Shown piece by piece: positions 63,181-64,000 of a stretch of DNA of 64,000 bases. Origin of the DNA: Rhodothalassium salexigens DSM 2132 (GTDB lineage: Bacteria > Pseudomonadota > Alphaproteobacteria > Sphingomonadales > Rhodothalassiaceae). The stretch covers positions 1-64,000 of the forward strand of contig NZ_SLXO01000004.1 in NCBI RefSeq assembly GCF_004341375.1. The letters run 5' to 3'. The notes beneath the pieces are model-generated. The model searched no databases. It was not told the origin of the DNA and was given only the letters and a program-made list of their open reading frames with translations. Positions within the stretch are counted from its first letter, which is position 1; every line of letters begins with the position of its first letter. Both the position numbers and the translations under genes were made by a program.

Positions 63181-64000
63181 ATGCTGACCATGACCGACGC
63201 CCGAGCCGACCTGCTCGACCGCTGCGACGCCGCGCTGGTCGCCGCTCAGACCTTTCTGGCCGCCGCCAAGGCCGGTGTGACCGCCAAGGTGGTGCGCGAG
63301 GGCCGGCCCGACCGCGCGCTCATGGAGCAGGAGCAAATCGCCGCCCACGGCCTCGCCTGGGTCGCCACCTATGTGCAGACCCTTGGCGAGACGTTGGATT
63401 GGGCGCGGCGCTGCGACGAGGCCGGCCAGTTGGGCGACCTCGAAGCGCTGATTCTGGAAGTGGGCTTCGGCGAGTATCTGGCGCAACTGCGCGGCGGCCT
63501 GCCGATCAGCCAGAACGAGATCGTCCGCCCCGCCGATCTGGGCGTCGACCATAAGGGGCTGGCAGCCCTCGACGCGCCGGCGGTGCACGCGCTGATCCAG
63601 GACGGCACGGCGGCGGAAACCCGCGCGCGGCTGGCCAGGCAACTCGACGGCGCGCTCGACAGCGGCCATTTCGGCGCGCTCGGCCTCGACGAGACGCTCG
63701 ACATGGTGCGCGACCAGTTTCGCCGCATGGCCGACGATCTGGCGCCCCAGGCCCATGAATGGCACCTGAAGGACGATCTGATCCCGCTCGACGTGATCGG
63801 GTCGCTGGCCGAGATGGGCATCTTCGGCCTGACCATTCCCGAAGAGTTCGGCGGCGCGGCCATGGGCAAGGCGGCCATGTGTGTGGTCTCGGAAGAACTG
63901 AGCCGCGGCTATATCGGCCTGGGCTCGCTTGGCACCCGCGCCGAGATCGCTGCCGAGTTGATCCTGCTCGGCGGGACCGAGGACCAGAAGCGGCGCTGGC
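63181..64000 (+). CDS. mcd: Methylsuccinyl-CoA dehydrogenase (partial, cut by window end)
   Basis: First 273 codons of an acyl-CoA dehydrogenase, no stop before the window ends. The N-terminal 110 residues (AQTFLAAAKAGVTAKVVREG, VATYVQTLGETLDWARR) form a helical extension found in methylsuccinyl-CoA dehydrogenase but not in ordinary acyl-CoA dehydrogenases; the common fold begins near FRRMADDLAPQAHEWHLKDDLIP and LAEMGIFGLTIPEEFGG. It oxidises methylsuccinyl-CoA to mesaconyl-CoA. AGGAGA lies 6 nt before the ATG at 63181; a second ATG at 63190 is possible. With ecm and ccr it makes the ethylmalonyl-CoA cluster. Confidence 0.93.
   Translation, partial: MLTMTDARADLLDRCDAALVAAQTFLAAAKAGVTAKVVREGRPDRALMEQEQIAAHGLAWVATYVQTLGETLDWARRCDEAGQLGDLEALILEVGFGEYLAQLRGGLPISQNEIVRPADLGVDHKGLAALDAPAVHALIQDGTAAETRARLARQLDGALDSGHFGALGLDETLDMVRDQFRRMADDLAPQAHEWHLKDDLIPLDVIGSLAEMGIFGLTIPEEFGGAAMGKAAMCVVSEELSRGYIGLGSLGTRAEIAAELILLGGTEDQKRRW

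Overview
The window comes from a high-GC alphaproteobacterium that uses the ethylmalonyl-CoA pathway, probably a Rhodospirillales or Rhodobacterales relative; I cannot name the species. Support: alphaproteobacterial families (Irr, UPF0262, Usg-like, DUF1491, bacterial Mic60 beside hemY), the gene order rpsO-pnp and truB-rbfA-infB-ylxR-nusA-rimP, and the ecm/ccr/mcd set at the right end. No rRNA, CRISPR array, phage or replication origin was seen; there is one tRNA (Thr-CGT).

1-8.3 kb is accessory DNA. It holds a decayed IS5-family relic, an intact IS110-family element with a strongly structured leader (possible bridge RNA), and a family 4 glycosyltransferase. Then comes the most interesting locus: a leftward set of a 69-aa peptide, a periplasmic-TPR/GGDEF diguanylate cyclase and a tetrapyrrole-methylase-fold enzyme. 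The enzyme and peptide closely resemble the split borosin pair SonM/SonA of Shewanella, so this looks like a RiPP locus for backbone N-methylation with a c-di-GMP enzyme between precursor and methyltransferase. An amine-oxidase-type flavoprotein lies upstream on the same strand.

8.4-16 kb is a leftward housekeeping run (DUF962, yacG, RNase E/G, maf, infA, protein phosphatase, UPF0262, hisD, hisG, aminotransferase) with many stop/start overlaps. 16.1-24.5 kb runs rightward: a thioesterase, a three-gene ECF sigma / membrane protein / metal-sensor-like module with an Asp/His-rich tail, and a photolyase-flavoprotein-DUF1365-cyclopropane synthase operon preceded by a TGATCC-N18-TA promoter-like sequence of the singlet-oxygen sigma-E type. 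A D-amino acid aminotransferase gene faces leftward between them.

24.5-32.5 kb has a GST, a usg-like gene with a near-perfect CIRCE (HrcA) operator over its promoter, tRNA-Thr, the leftward heme/membrane set hemC-hemD-mic60-hemY, and divergent tsaD. 32.6-44 kb holds gpsA, YciI, EVE, EamA, DUF1491, an FKBP lipoprotein, a bacterial voltage-gated sodium channel, a FemAB/GNAT-like protein, coaBC-dut, an Rrf2 regulator, MoeB/ThiF, a 2-hydroxyacid dehydrogenase and an SH3 protein. 44-58.6 kb carries irr (with an Irr-box-like site and a good terminator), a nitronate monooxygenase, the pnp...rimP translation/RNA cluster, trmB and metK. 59-64 kb is the ethylmalonyl-CoA pathway: ecm facing left, ccr and mcd (cut by the window end) facing right, with repeats and a dyad in the shared intergenic region.
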